The notes under the pieces: model-generated | Databases searched by the model: none | The model's input: only the letters and a program-made list of their open reading frames with translations | What the model was told of the DNA's origin: nothing | IMG/VR virus record: IMGVR_UViG_3300047678_000436 | Coordinates: 1 to 41,024 of that record | Strand: one strand, 5' to 3' | Length of the DNA stretch: 41,024 nucleotides | Origin: a virus | In this document: positions 31,870-40,858 of the stretch, piece by piece | Layout of the letters: every line of letters begins with the position of its first letter | Position numbering within the stretch: the stretch's first letter is position 1 | Position numbers and translations under genes: made by a program

Positions 31870-32262
31870 ATGGCCTCGACACCCGCCTTCGCCGCCACCC
31901 CGAAAGCCGCCCTGGCGCAGGTCTCGGCCGCCAACACCAACCGCGACGGCACCGGCACGATCGTCACGGTGCTGACCGCAGGCGCCAACGGCACGCGCAT
32001 CGAGCGCGTCAAGGTCAAGGCGGTCGGCGCGACGACGGCCGGCATGATCCGCCTCTACCTCAACGACGGCACCAACACGCGGCTCCTCGAGGAGGCGCTC
32101 GTCGCGGCCGTGACGCCGAGCGGCATCGTCGAGACGTTCGAGGCCGAGTTCGATTTCTCGCGCCCCGACCAGATGCTCGTCCTCCCCAACGGCTGGACGC
32201 TGCGCGCCTCGACCCACGTCGCCGAGACCTTCAACGTCATCGCCATCGGGGCGGACCTCTAA
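31870..32262 (+). CDS. Fibre-associated beta-sandwich protein
   Basis: A 130-residue protein with an AGGAG site. It carries TGTIVTVLTAGANGTRIERV, KAVGATTAGMIRLYLNDGTN and LPNGWTLRASTHVAETFN, regularly alternating beta strands. Proteins of this look occur beside the tail fibre genes of several phages; I know no function beyond virion structure. Confidence 0.65.
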   Translation: MASTPAFAATPKAALAQVSAANTNRDGTGTIVTVLTAGANGTRIERVKVKAVGATTAGMIRLYLNDGTNTRLLEEALVAAVTPSGIVETFEAEFDFSRPDQMLVLPNGWTLRASTHVAETFNVIAIGADL

Positions 32263-33102
32263 ATGAACCGCGGCATCCGCGGTTTCGGCGGCAACGCCTT
32301 CGACCTCGACCGGCGCCTCGCCGAGGTGCTGGCGCTCGGTACGCCGGGCGGCGCGCGGAACCTCCGGCTCGGCAATGCCGGGCTGATCGCCTCCGGCACG
32401 CCGAACAGCCAGGTCAAGGTCACCGCCGACATGCTCGTCCTCGACGACGGGCGCGGCAACTTCGTAGCGCTGTCCGCATGGAACGAGACGGCGTCGACCG
32501 GCGCGCTCGGGCCGAACGGCCTCGACGCCGGCGTCGTCGGCACGAATGCCTGGTACGACGTCTATGCGATCTGGCACCGGGGGAAGAACCGGCGCGCGCT
32601 GATCCTGACCACGGCGGGAACGTCGCCGCGGCTGCCGCCGGGCTACAAATTCTCGCGCCTGCTCGGCTCGGTGCGCGTCGACGGTTCGAGCAACCTCTAC
32701 CGCACCCAGCAGATCGGCACGCGGGCGCAATATGTCCAGGTCGCCGGCACCAACACCGCCGGCTATCGGATCATGGGCAGCGGCACGGCGGGCACGGTTT
32801 CGTTCACCACGCCGACCTGGGCGGCGATCGCGGTCGCGGCCTTCGTGCCGCCCTCGGCGATCGCCATCCACCTCCTGATGACCGGCCGCTTCAGCGGCAG
32901 CGCCGACGCCGCGGTGATCGTCGCGCCCTCGGCCGACGCCGGGGGCATCGAGACGACGTCGCCGCCGCTGATGCAGGCCAACGCCGCCAGCTTCCGGACC
33001 GTGCTGCCGGCGGAAATGATGCTCGAGGGCGCCAACATCCAGTGGGCCTCCACCGCCGCCGGCGGCGGCCTGTGGTGCGTCGGCTGGTCGATCGCGCCGT
33101 GA
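32263..33102 (+). CDS. Phage surface or fibre protein
   Basis: A 279-residue beta-rich protein; its ATG follows the upstream TAA without a gap. It contains LDAGVVGTNAWYDVYAIWHR, RLPPGYKFSRLLGSVRVDGS and a C-terminal domain ending GGGLWCVGWSIAP. The NAWYDVYAI and GYKxSRLLGSVR pair is typical of structural proteins next to tail fibres. It is probably part of the host-recognition apparatus. Confidence 0.65.
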   Translation: MNRGIRGFGGNAFDLDRRLAEVLALGTPGGARNLRLGNAGLIASGTPNSQVKVTADMLVLDDGRGNFVALSAWNETASTGALGPNGLDAGVVGTNAWYDVYAIWHRGKNRRALILTTAGTSPRLPPGYKFSRLLGSVRVDGSSNLYRTQQIGTRAQYVQVAGTNTAGYRIMGSGTAGTVSFTTPTWAAIAVAAFVPPSAIAIHLLMTGRFSGSADAAVIVAPSADAGGIETTSPPLMQANAASFRTVLPAEMMLEGANIQWASTAAGGGLWCVGWSIAP

Positions 33103-33115
33103 GGAGGAGCTGACC

Positions 33116-34780
33116 ATGCTGCCCAGGGGACCACTCCTCAGCGCCATCCTCGTCAACGGCAACGGCGAGCCGTTCGCCGTGCCGCAGGAGAGCGACGACG
33201 GCCGGGGCGTCGCGCTCGGGGCCGTCCACCCGCTGATGCTCGTCGACAAGAATGGCAGGGGCGTCGACCTCGCCACGCTCTTCGGCGGCGTGCCGCCGGT
33301 CTCGAGCGTGTTCGGCCGCACCGGCGCCGTCGTCGCGGCAGCGGGCGACTATGACGCCTCAGAGGTCGGCAACGACAGCGATGCGCCGGGCAGCTCGATC
33401 GCCGACGTCCTCAACTATCTCCTCGAGGCGCCGTTCACCAGCGCCCGCGATCCTCGCTTCGGCATCGTCGGCGACGGCGTCGCGGACGACACCGCCGCCA
33501 TCCAGGCGCTCCTCGACTATTGCTTCGGCCCGGCCGGCTCGCCGCACGGCACCAACTCGCGTCTCAACAAGCAATGCTATTTCCCGCCGGGGATCTACAA
33601 GGTCACAGCCAAGCTCACCCTGACCCGGATCCGGGGCGGGCGTATCTTCGGCGCCGGCCGGTTCGCGACGCGGATCGTCACGACGTCGACCACCGAGCCG
33701 ATCTTCGAGACCAACGGCTTCGAGTATTCCTTCGTCCACGGCATGGAGCTGCGCGGCGTTTCGACGACGCCGCGGCTCCTCGACCTGTCATGGGACAACG
33801 GCGCCGGGCCGGCCCTCCAGTCCAACACCTTCTTCGACCTCTATTTCGACACTGCGGTCATCGGCATCGACATCGGCCGCGGCGGGTTCATGGGGTCGGA
33901 GAACCACTTCATCCAGGTCTTCGTCGCCAACTGCACGACCGCCGGCATCAAGACCAGCAACTTCAATGCCCTGCAGCAGGGCATGTGGGGCGGCAACATC
34001 GCCGGCTGCGCCATCGGCATCTGGGTCGCGTCCGGTTCATTCCCGACCGTCATCGGCACCGGCTTCCAGAATGGCACCGGCGTCGACTTCAAGCAGGTCA
34101 ACACGGCGCGCGACACCGTCGAGCTGATCGGCTGCCGGACGGAAAGCCTGAGCTTCTATTCCGCGACCGGAAATCCGATCACGGCCAGCCTCCGCGGCTG
34201 CAGCCAGCTTAACGCGACGCTCGGCAACTTCGCCGAGGGCGGCGGCAAGACGACGGTGGTCAACTGCGACAGCCAGAACGGCACGTGCAACCTGCACGCC
34301 GGCATCGTCGAGAATTCGATCTTCGGCGCCACCAACCCCTTCCCGGCCGGCTTCTTCGGAGCAACCTCCTATCTCGAGGTGCGCCGCTGCAACATCGGCA
34401 GCGGGCCGACCCGGATCGAACGCCGGCGCTACGAGTTTGTCTCGGCCGGCGTCGGCATGGCCTATGACTGGACGGATCGCGTCAACGAATTCACCGGCTC
34501 CGGCGACATCACGCTCGCCGGCGAGCGCACCGTCCTCGTCAACAAGGCGGCCGGCGCCGCGACCGCCATCATTCTCGGCACCGCGGCGGCGCGGAACATG
34601 CTGCCGATCACGGTCAAGGATCTGAAGGGCGACGCGGCGGCGAACAACATCACCTTCACGGTGAGCGGCGGCGAACTGGTCGACGGCCTCGCCGCCTCGA
34701 ACTTCACCATCGACGAGAACTACGGGTCGCTCACGCTCTATCCGAAGCGCGGCGGCGGCGCCTGGTACACCCTGCAATGA
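33116..34780 (+). CDS. Tailspike, pectate-lyase-like beta-helix
   Basis: A 554-residue protein with a very strong ribosome binding site (GGAGGAG). The N-terminal part has SSVFGRTGAVVAAAGDYDAS (63-82), a linker motif of fibre proteins. VGDGVADDTAAIQALLDYC (118-136) and YFPPGIYKV mark the start of a right-handed beta-helix of the Pectate_lyase_3 type, which runs to about 450 with Asn- and Gly-rich turns. The C-terminal 100 residues form another beta domain. Such spikes bind, and often cut, surface polysaccharide. Catalytic residues cannot be chosen from the sequence. Confidence 0.85.
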   Translation: MLPRGPLLSAILVNGNGEPFAVPQESDDGRGVALGAVHPLMLVDKNGRGVDLATLFGGVPPVSSVFGRTGAVVAAAGDYDASEVGNDSDAPGSSIADVLNYLLEAPFTSARDPRFGIVGDGVADDTAAIQALLDYCFGPAGSPHGTNSRLNKQCYFPPGIYKVTAKLTLTRIRGGRIFGAGRFATRIVTTSTTEPIFETNGFEYSFVHGMELRGVSTTPRLLDLSWDNGAGPALQSNTFFDLYFDTAVIGIDIGRGGFMGSENHFIQVFVANCTTAGIKTSNFNALQQGMWGGNIAGCAIGIWVASGSFPTVIGTGFQNGTGVDFKQVNTARDTVELIGCRTESLSFYSATGNPITASLRGCSQLNATLGNFAEGGGKTTVVNCDSQNGTCNLHAGIVENSIFGATNPFPAGFFGATSYLEVRRCNIGSGPTRIERRRYEFVSAGVGMAYDWTDRVNEFTGSGDITLAGERTVLVNKAAGAATAIILGTAAARNMLPITVKDLKGDAAANNITFTVSGGELVDGLAASNFTIDENYGSLTLYPKRGGGAWYTLQ

Positions 34781-34787
34781 GGACACC

Positions 34788-35075
34788 ATGAGCAAGAGCA
34801 TCGCCGAACTCGCCGCCGACCTGGCGGCGGCCCTCGAGACCGACATGGAGGAGGGCCAGCTGGCCGCCCGCGCCGACGCCCTGCAGTCGGAGGCCGCCGC
34901 GCTGCGCGACCAGATCCGGGAGGCGTCGCGCGCCTCCTACGGCAAGGGGCCGGAGGCGGGTGTCCCTGCCTTGCCGACGCCCGAGCTCGAGGCGATCGAG
35001 GCGGAGCTGCAGACGATCCAGGACAAGCAGAAGGCTTTCCTCGCCGCGCGGAAGCTCGCCGAGGGGGCGAAGTGA
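34788..35075 (+). CDS. Coiled-coil small protein
   Basis: A 95-residue protein made of two heptad-type helices (SIAELAADLAAALETDMEEG to RDQIREASRA, and LEAIEAELQTIQDKQKAFLA) joined by a Gly/Pro loop. GAGGA precedes the ATG. It lies between tailspike and secreted-type genes and could be a fibre chaperone or a small structural part. No family is recognised. Confidence 0.6.
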   Translation: MSKSIAELAADLAAALETDMEEGQLAARADALQSEAAALRDQIREASRASYGKGPEAGVPALPTPELEAIEAELQTIQDKQKAFLAARKLAEGAK

Positions 35076-36316
35076 TGCGCGCCCTTCGCCTCGCCGCCTT
35101 CGCCGTCGCGATCTGCGCCGCGCCGCCGGCCTTCGCCGCGTGCACCGGGCAACCCGGCGCCAACGTCATCTGCGCCACGGGCAACTCCGGCGGGCTGTTC
35201 GACGGCCGGACGCTGAGCAGCATCATCACCAGCCTGACCGACCTTTCGGCCGTGGCGCTCGACGATCGCGCCGTGGTGACCGACACCTCGGCATCGGCGG
35301 CGCCAAAGGATGCCACGGTCCAGGCGATCCTCGAGGCTTTCGTCAACGCGGCGGCGGTCACCTCGTTCGGCTCGGGCGACAAGTTCCCGTGCAGCGAGGC
35401 CGGCACGCTGAAACTCTGCGACTACACCGACCTGCCCGCCGGCGGCGGCTCGGGCGATGTGTCGGCGGCTTCCAACTTCGGCACCGACAACGTCCTCATC
35501 CGATCGGACGGCACGTCGAAGGGCGTCCAGTCGACCGGCATCACGGTCGCCGACACGACGAACGACACGTCGGGCATCGGCTCGATCACGCCGGCGAGCG
35601 GCAGCGGGATCCGCACTGCGACCTCGGCCGGCAACACGCTTCTCCTGCAGGCGCGCGACGTCGACGGCGCCGCCTATACGACCTTCTGCACGCTCACGGC
35701 GAACAACACGCCGACCATGGGCTGCACCAACCTGGCACTGACGACGCCGGCGCTGGGCACGCCGGCAAGCGGAACGCTGACCAATGCGACAGGGCTGCCG
35801 GTGACGACGGGCCTGACCGCGGGCAACTGGAAAGTCTTCTACTCGAACGGCTCGGGCGTCCTGGTCGAGCTGGCGCTCGGCTCGTCGGGGCAGGTGCTGC
35901 AGTCGAACGGGGCGACCTCGGCGCCGACCTTCGTGACGCCGTCCGGCGGCGTCGCTGGCGTTACCTTCTCGGCAAACATCGTGCTGAACGGCGGCGGCTC
36001 GGTTATCCCAACCGGCATCGCCGGCGACATCCAGTTCGATTACGCCGCCACCATCACCGGCGTCACGATGCTCTGCGACCAGACCGGCTCGATCGTTGTC
36101 GACGTCTGGAAGGACAGTTACGCAAACTACCCGCCGACCGTCGCCGACACCATCACCGCCGCGGCCAAGCCGACCGTCTCGGCCGCCGTCAAGTCGCAGG
36201 ACACGACGCTGACCGGCTGGACCACATCGGTGACGGCCGGCGACAGCATCCGCTTCAACGTCGACAGCGCCTCATCGGTGACGCGCTGCACGCTGGCAAT
36301 CAAGCACACGAGGTAG
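35075..36316 (+). CDS. Fibre-like protein with signal peptide
   Basis: A 413-residue protein. The first 22 residues (MRALRLAAFAVAICAAPPAF then AA) form a signal peptide with a cleavage site after AFA, unusual for a virion part. The middle has the fibre motif ALGSSGQVLQSNGATSAPTF. The last 110 residues (GGGSVIPTGIAGDIQFDYAA, then VVDVWKDSYANYPPTVADTI and RFNVDSASSVTRCTL) form a beta-sandwich domain familiar from phage and prophage surface proteins. Start: ATG at 35075, overlapping the upstream stop by one base (TGATG). Confidence 0.75.
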   Translation: MRALRLAAFAVAICAAPPAFAACTGQPGANVICATGNSGGLFDGRTLSSIITSLTDLSAVALDDRAVVTDTSASAAPKDATVQAILEAFVNAAAVTSFGSGDKFPCSEAGTLKLCDYTDLPAGGGSGDVSAASNFGTDNVLIRSDGTSKGVQSTGITVADTTNDTSGIGSITPASGSGIRTATSAGNTLLLQARDVDGAAYTTFCTLTANNTPTMGCTNLALTTPALGTPASGTLTNATGLPVTTGLTAGNWKVFYSNGSGVLVELALGSSGQVLQSNGATSAPTFVTPSGGVAGVTFSANIVLNGGGSVIPTGIAGDIQFDYAATITGVTMLCDQTGSIVVDVWKDSYANYPPTVADTITAAAKPTVSAAVKSQDTTLTGWTTSVTAGDSIRFNVDSASSVTRCTLAIKHTR

Positions 36317-36320
36317 GCCG

Positions 36321-36860
36321 ATGCGCTTCGCTTTCATCGCGGCGAGCGCCGCCGCCGTCCTCGTCATGCCGGCCCTCGCCGAGGAGCGCGTCAACTGCGA
36401 CATGAAGCAGTTTCTTGAGCCGGGCAGTGCGGGCATCGTCAAGGACGTGACCTTCATCGACTGCAAGTGGCCGCCTCTCACCCATCCGGTGGCGATCTTC
36501 GCTGAGGGATCGAGCGGGATCGTCGTCAAGGGCAACCCGACGCCGCGCAATGTCATCTTCCCCCCGGACACCAACGCCGGGCCAATCGAGGACGCGGCGC
36601 GGACCGACGTGTTTTTCCTGAAGGAGGGCGACTTTGTTTCGGAGTTGCCGCCGGAAAAGGTCGAGGCGTTCCGGACAGGCGAAGCGGACGTGGCTAAGGA
36701 GAAGGCCGACGCGGTCTTCATCCCGATCAACCAGAGCGCTGATGATCCGGCCGGCAAGTTCTTCATCACCGACCGGGCTGGCCGCAAGTCGATGACCGAG
36801 GTCACTCGGCAGGAGGCCGAGGTGATTAAGGATATTCAGGTCGAGGAGGTCGAAAAGTGA
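36321..36860 (+). CDS. Secreted-type protein, unknown
   Basis: A 179-residue protein with an N-terminal signal peptide (MRFAFIAASAAAVLVMPALA, cleavage before EERV). It has two cysteines (VNCDMKQ, FIDCKWP) that could form a disulphide, an acidic, Phe-containing middle and a charged end (QEAEVIKDIQVEEVEK). Codon use is somewhat less GC-rich than in the head genes. No family is recognised. Translation is coupled to the next gene. Confidence 0.6.
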   Translation: MRFAFIAASAAAVLVMPALAEERVNCDMKQFLEPGSAGIVKDVTFIDCKWPPLTHPVAIFAEGSSGIVVKGNPTPRNVIFPPDTNAGPIEDAARTDVFFLKEGDFVSELPPEKVEAFRTGEADVAKEKADAVFIPINQSADDPAGKFFITDRAGRKSMTEVTRQEAEVIKDIQVEEVEK

Positions 36861-38275
36861 AGCGCCTCATTCTTGCTCTCGGACTGCTGGTCAGCCTTGC
36901 GGCTGGCGCTTCCGCCGCTGATATTTATTTCGACACAGGCGGATGCCAGACTGGCTCGACGACCCTCTGCTCGGGCACGACCGACAGCGCCTCAGCGACG
37001 GTCTCCGGCTCCGCAGCGACGATCACCTGCTCCGCTACCGATGGCCCGTCCTCTGCGCCGGGGTGCCTGATTGGCGGTTCTCCGGCTTTGACCGGCTTCG
37101 CTACGGATGGTTCGCAGGCGATATTTCTCAACGCTGCGACCAACTCTAACCAGAAGATTTTCTTCATCAACGCTGTGGACGATGCGGCTGATCGCGTTGG
37201 CACCACGGTCACACCTACCGGGCTGACCGCCACCTCCTCCGATTGGGGCATCGGCGGCCGGATGATCTACAACTCGGCGAATTGGGAAGCGGCAGCGAGA
37301 GCGGGGGATACGTTCTGGTTCAACAACACGCCGGCGTCAAAGGCGGCAGACTTTCTGACCAAGCGCACAAACGGAAGCAATGCCGGATACATTCGCGTGG
37401 TCGGCAAGACAGGTGTGCGCCCTGTTCTGCAAGTGACGAACACCAATCAAGTTATCGATGGAGGCGCGTCATATTGGTGGTTTGAAAATTTAGAGTTCGA
37501 TCAGGACGGCGCGTCTGGCGCTGTCGTTAATAGCGGCGCCGCGAATAATTTTGTCAACATTAAGTGGTCTGACGGTGGAGGGGCCGGGCTAGCTCTCAGC
37601 AACGCCGACTTTAACCGAGTTCTATCTTCGGAGATTTTCTTAGGGACTACGTCAGGCGACGGAATTAGCGCTACGTCTGGTGGGTCTCAGGGGTTAACCG
37701 TTATTGGAACATACATCCATGAAAACGGCGGCGACGGCATTGACCTAGGTAATTCGGACGGCGGTCCTGTAACAATTTTGAATTCCATAGTAAGCGCCAA
37801 TATAGCTAGGGGGATATATCAATCAGCTGCTTTTTCAACTCGCGGGCCGTTCGTAGTCTCCAATAGCACTGTAGCGTCCAATGGAAATTCCGGGCTAGAG
37901 GTAACAGATGCCGACAGTCCGTTTTTTATAACCAACACCATTTTTTATAACAACGGTGATGCCGCAGGGGAATATAATGCTGAATGGACGACCAGCACGG
38001 CGGAAACTATCGGCTGGCACGCCTACAACGACTTCTACCAGAGCGGTGGCGGCGGCGCGGGCAACGTCTCTGGCCTCACCATCAACGCCACCGAAGTCAC
38101 GACCGACCCGCTATTTGTGGACGCAGCCAATGGCGATTTCCGCCTGCGCGCCGGCAGCCCGGCGCGGCTGAGCGGCTTCCCCGGTTCGCTTCTCGGCGGG
38201 TCCACCGGCTACATGGACATGGGCGCGGTTCAGGCGCGGCCGCCGGTCGGCATGGGCATCCTGTCGATCCGGTAG
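36857..38275 (+). CDS. Secreted-type right-handed beta-helix protein
   Basis: A 472-residue protein starting with GTG, GTGA overlap, after GGAGG. Residues 1-21 (MKRLILALGLLVSLAAGASA) are a signal peptide. About 140-420 is a parallel beta-helix with short repeated strands such as YWWFENLEFDQDG, FNRVLSSEIFLGT, LTVIGTYIHENGG and VTILNSIVSANIARGIY, followed by the DPLFVD...DFRLRAGSPA end typical of such proteins. The helix part (about 37440-37990) is markedly AT-richer and uses TTA, ATA and AGG codons absent elsewhere, so it was probably acquired recently. It could be a second spike or a secreted surface enzyme. Confidence 0.75.
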   Translation: MKRLILALGLLVSLAAGASAADIYFDTGGCQTGSTTLCSGTTDSASATVSGSAATITCSATDGPSSAPGCLIGGSPALTGFATDGSQAIFLNAATNSNQKIFFINAVDDAADRVGTTVTPTGLTATSSDWGIGGRMIYNSANWEAAARAGDTFWFNNTPASKAADFLTKRTNGSNAGYIRVVGKTGVRPVLQVTNTNQVIDGGASYWWFENLEFDQDGASGAVVNSGAANNFVNIKWSDGGGAGLALSNADFNRVLSSEIFLGTTSGDGISATSGGSQGLTVIGTYIHENGGDGIDLGNSDGGPVTILNSIVSANIARGIYQSAAFSTRGPFVVSNSTVASNGNSGLEVTDADSPFFITNTIFYNNGDAAGEYNAEWTTSTAETIGWHAYNDFYQSGGGGAGNVSGLTINATEVTTDPLFVDAANGDFRLRAGSPARLSGFPGSLLGGSTGYMDMGAVQARPPVGMGILSIR

Positions 38276-38318
38276 GGCGGATGATTGACGGCGGCGGGCG
38301 GGCCGTAGCTTCGCCCTC

Positions 38319-39158
38319 ATGCTCGACGCCCGCGCCATCGACTTCATCGCCTCCCACGAAGGCCTCGCCACGAGGGCCTATCGCTGCCCCGCCGGGGTGC
38401 TGACCATCGGCTACGGCCACACCTCGGCCGCCGGCGCGCCGAAGGTCACCGCTGGCATGACGATCACCACGGCCGAGGCGCGGGCGATCCTCGCCCGTGA
38501 CCTCGGCAAGTTCGAGGATCGCGTGCGCCAGGTGTTCCCGGCCGGCGAGCCCGGCCAGGCCATCGCCGGCGGCACGTCGTTCGACTTCAACACCGGCGCG
38601 ATCAGGAAGGCCTCGTGGCCGAAGAGCTTCCTCGCCGGCGAGCTTGCCGCGGCCGAGCGGCAGCTCAAGCAGTGGAACAAGGGCGCCGGCAAGATCCTGA
38701 AGGGGCTCGTCCGCCGGCGCGGCGAGGAGGCCGACATCATCTTCCGCGGCCGCTGGCCCGACGGCTACTATGGCGACACCGATCCGTCGCTGTCGCAGAC
38801 CAACGACGAGCTGGCATCGGCCGCGGCGGCGATCGACAGGCTCGGCTATCCGACCGTCGAAAGCTTCCAGAAGGCGACCGGGCTTGTCGTCGACGGCCGG
38901 GTCGGCCCCGCGACGCGCGCCACGCTCGAGCGCGAGCTGGCGAAGCGCACCGACCGGAAGGCCGCCGGAACCGGCGGCGCCGGGGCTGGGAGCGTCGTGG
39001 CGGGGCATGAGGGGCTTGCCGCGCCCGATCCCGCCTTCGACTGGACTTTGCTTCTCCACGGGCTTCTGGCGGCCGCCGCGGTCGGCATCGCCGTGCTCGC
39101 CGTCCTTTGGCTGTGGCGCAACCGCGGCCGCTTCACCGGAACGAGGATCCCGACATGA
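38319..39158 (+). CDS. Endolysin: GH24 muramidase with PG-binding domain and C-terminal anchor
   Basis: A 279-residue lysozyme that cuts cell-wall glycan. The N-terminal GH24 domain shows the catalytic set E-8aa-(D/C)-5aa-T exactly: Glu14, Cys23 and Thr29 in HEGLATRAYRC and LTIGYGHT. About 168-210 is a peptidoglycan-binding type 1 domain (YPTVESFQKATGLVVDGRVG then PATRATL). Residues about 244-266 form a hydrophobic segment (LLLHGLLAAAAVGIAVLAVL) followed by basic residues, so the enzyme may be held by a C-terminal membrane anchor. It has no signal peptide. It overlaps the next gene by ATGA. Confidence 0.9.
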   Translation: MLDARAIDFIASHEGLATRAYRCPAGVLTIGYGHTSAAGAPKVTAGMTITTAEARAILARDLGKFEDRVRQVFPAGEPGQAIAGGTSFDFNTGAIRKASWPKSFLAGELAAAERQLKQWNKGAGKILKGLVRRRGEEADIIFRGRWPDGYYGDTDPSLSQTNDELASAAAAIDRLGYPTVESFQKATGLVVDGRVGPATRATLERELAKRTDRKAAGTGGAGAGSVVAGHEGLAAPDPAFDWTLLLHGLLAAAAVGIAVLAVLWLWRNRGRFTGTRIPT

Positions 39159-39451
39159 CCACGCTCATCATTGTCCTCTTCGTGCTCGTCGCCCTGGCGG
39201 TCCTTGCCTGGCTGTTGTGGCCGCGCATCAAGGGCCTGTTCGCCGACAGCGAGACGCTCTTCTGGGCGCGCCTGCAGATGTTCGTCGGCGCCCTCTGGGC
39301 GGTGCTGATGGTCACCGACATCAGCCCGATCCTCCACCTCGCCGGCCTCGGGGCCTACGCGCCGGGCGTCCTCATCGTGTGGGGCATCATCACCGAGGCG
39401 GCGCGCCGCAGCCGCACGGTCGGCGGCGGCGACCTCACGCCGAAGGCCTGA
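39155..39451 (+). CDS. Holin-like small membrane protein
   Basis: A 98-residue protein with three hydrophobic segments (about 3-24, 38-55 and 60-83) and a charged end, directly after and overlapping the endolysin gene. This is the expected place and size for a holin, although no named holin family is recognised. Confidence 0.6.
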   Translation: MTTLIIVLFVLVALAVLAWLLWPRIKGLFADSETLFWARLQMFVGALWAVLMVTDISPILHLAGLGAYAPGVLIVWGIITEAARRSRTVGGGDLTPKA

Positions 39452-39456
39452 CGGGG

Positions 39457-39846
39457 ATGTTCGGAGCGATCATCGGCCTTCTCGGCGGGCCGGTGGCGCG
39501 CGAGCTGGCGGCGGCGTTCCGCGACAAGGCGTCGGCGGCAAACGACGCCGATCGCATCGCCGCCGACGAGCGCATCGCGGCGCTCCGCAACGCCCGCGAC
39601 GTGCAGGTGGCGGAGGCCGGCTCCCGCCTCAACGGGCTCATGCGCTTCCTCCTCGCCGTCGGCCCGGCGGTCTACCTCTTCAAGATCTTCGCCGTCGACA
39701 AGGTCATCTGCCAGGTGTTCGGCTGGACCGGCGGCGCCTGCCGGACGGACGACATCACCGACAAGCAGTGGACTGTCGTCACCGCCGTCATCGGCTTCTA
39801 TTTCCTCTATGACCTCGGCTCGAAATTCGTAGCGCGGCGGAAATGA
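39457..39846 (+). CDS. Holin-like protein of the 3-TM type
   Basis: A 129-residue protein. The N-terminal 60 residues begin with a hydrophobic stretch (MFGAIIGLLGGPV) and then form a charged helix with ADRIAADERIAALRNARDVQ. LMRFLLAVGPAVYLFKIFAV and WTVVTAVIGFYFLYDLGSKF are membrane segments, giving about three in total. This resembles the three-TM holin family of gene-transfer agents and alphaproteobacterial phages (ending GFYF). GGGG precedes the ATG. It could be the true holin, with the previous gene as partner. Confidence 0.65.
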   Translation: MFGAIIGLLGGPVARELAAAFRDKASAANDADRIAADERIAALRNARDVQVAEAGSRLNGLMRFLLAVGPAVYLFKIFAVDKVICQVFGWTGGACRTDDITDKQWTVVTAVIGFYFLYDLGSKFVARRK

Positions 39847-40181
39847 ATGTCGAAATCTGGCACCTCTTCGTCGGCGTCGGCGGCCTCCTGGTCGGCATCG
39901 GCGGCTTGCTCACGCCGATCGTCCTCGCCGCCAAGGCGCGCGACACCTCGCTCCTCACCATGATCGCAGCGGTGAAGCACGACAGCGGCAAGATGGTGCA
40001 GGCGGCGACCGAGCCGATCCATGAGCGCATCAACCGGGTGCGCGACGAGTTCGTCCGGCGCGACGATCTCGACGGGCACCTCGCCCGGATCGACAAGCAG
40101 TTCGACGCCGTCCACAGCGCGATCCAGCGCGGCAACGACGAGATCAAGGGCCTCATCCGGGGCGGCCGCCAGCCGGTTTGA
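39843..40181 (+). CDS. One-TM coiled-coil protein of lysis cassette (spanin candidate)
   Basis: A 112-residue protein with an N-terminal membrane segment (LFVGVGGLLVGIGGLLTPIV) and a long charged helix (HERINRVRDEFVRRDDLDGH, LARIDKQFDAVHSAIQRGND). One anchor plus a coiled coil is the plan of an inner-membrane spanin (Rz). No overlapping Rz1-type lipoprotein gene was found, so the role is uncertain. ATGA overlap upstream. Confidence 0.55.
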   Translation: MNVEIWHLFVGVGGLLVGIGGLLTPIVLAAKARDTSLLTMIAAVKHDSGKMVQAATEPIHERINRVRDEFVRRDDLDGHLARIDKQFDAVHSAIQRGNDEIKGLIRGGRQPV

Positions 40182-40254
40182 AGATTGACGGCCGGCGACC
40201 GGCGGCATCCTCCGCAGGCTCCGCGATCGTCGCGACCAACGAGAGGACTTTGCC

Positions 40255-40815
40255 ATGCCGTCACTCAGCCCAGGCGTAAAGGGTACCGTCGAAATCGACC
40301 CGATCACCGGCCAGGCGTCCGGCCGGGGCAAGATCGTCCTGCATGTCCCCGCCCTGGCGGCGGGCGCCAACAAGGTCATGCTCGACCTGTGGAACGGCTC
40401 GACCGTGCCTCTCGTCCTGCGCACCCTGAAGGCGATCAAGGACGGCTCCGTCGCCGTCACCGGCGCGCTGTCCGAGAAGTTCATCGCGACCCGCACCTCG
40501 GCGGTCGGCACCGGCGGCACGGCCGCCGTCGCCGAAGGCACCGATCCGACCGTGCCTGCCTTGTCGCTGTCCGATCCGGCCGGCGCGTTGCCGTCAGGCG
40601 TGTCGGCCCGCGCCGCACCCGCCGGCGGCGCCACCGCCGGCGCAGTTCTTTCCGAAGGGCACGTCTTCCCCGAGGAGACCAACGACAGCATGGTGCCGAG
40701 CGACCTGATCTACACGCCGATCGTCATCCCGCCGGGCACCGGCTTTCGCGTCGTGCAGGGCGCGGTTGCCTCGGTCGGCAACACCGCCTTCAATGCGGTG
40801 ATGGACTACGGCTAG
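40255..40815 (+). CDS. Last phage gene, structural-type protein
   Basis: A 186-residue protein with GAGAGGA upstream. Long Gly/Ala/Thr-rich beta stretches (KGTVEIDPITGQASGRGKIV, FIATRTSAVGTGGTAAVAEG and IPPGTGFRVVQGAVASVGNT) suggest a virion or surface protein. It lies outside the structural module, 73 bases after the lysis genes and 84 before attR, so it may be an accessory gene. No family is recognised. Confidence 0.55.
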   Translation: MPSLSPGVKGTVEIDPITGQASGRGKIVLHVPALAAGANKVMLDLWNGSTVPLVLRTLKAIKDGSVAVTGALSEKFIATRTSAVGTGGTAAVAEGTDPTVPALSLSDPAGALPSGVSARAAPAGGATAGAVLSEGHVFPEETNDSMVPSDLIYTPIVIPPGTGFRVVQGAVASVGNTAFNAVMDYG

Positions 40816-40820
40816 GGGGC

Positions 40821-40832
40821 GTGCGACTTTCG
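40821..40832 (+). repeat. Putative integrase arm-type site (right)
   Basis: GTGCGACTTTCG, identical to 208-219 near the left end. It lies about 70 bases inside attR, as expected for an arm-binding site of a tyrosine integrase. Confidence 0.5.
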
Positions 40833-40858
40833 CCGCAAGACGCCTGAAATCGTCGCAA

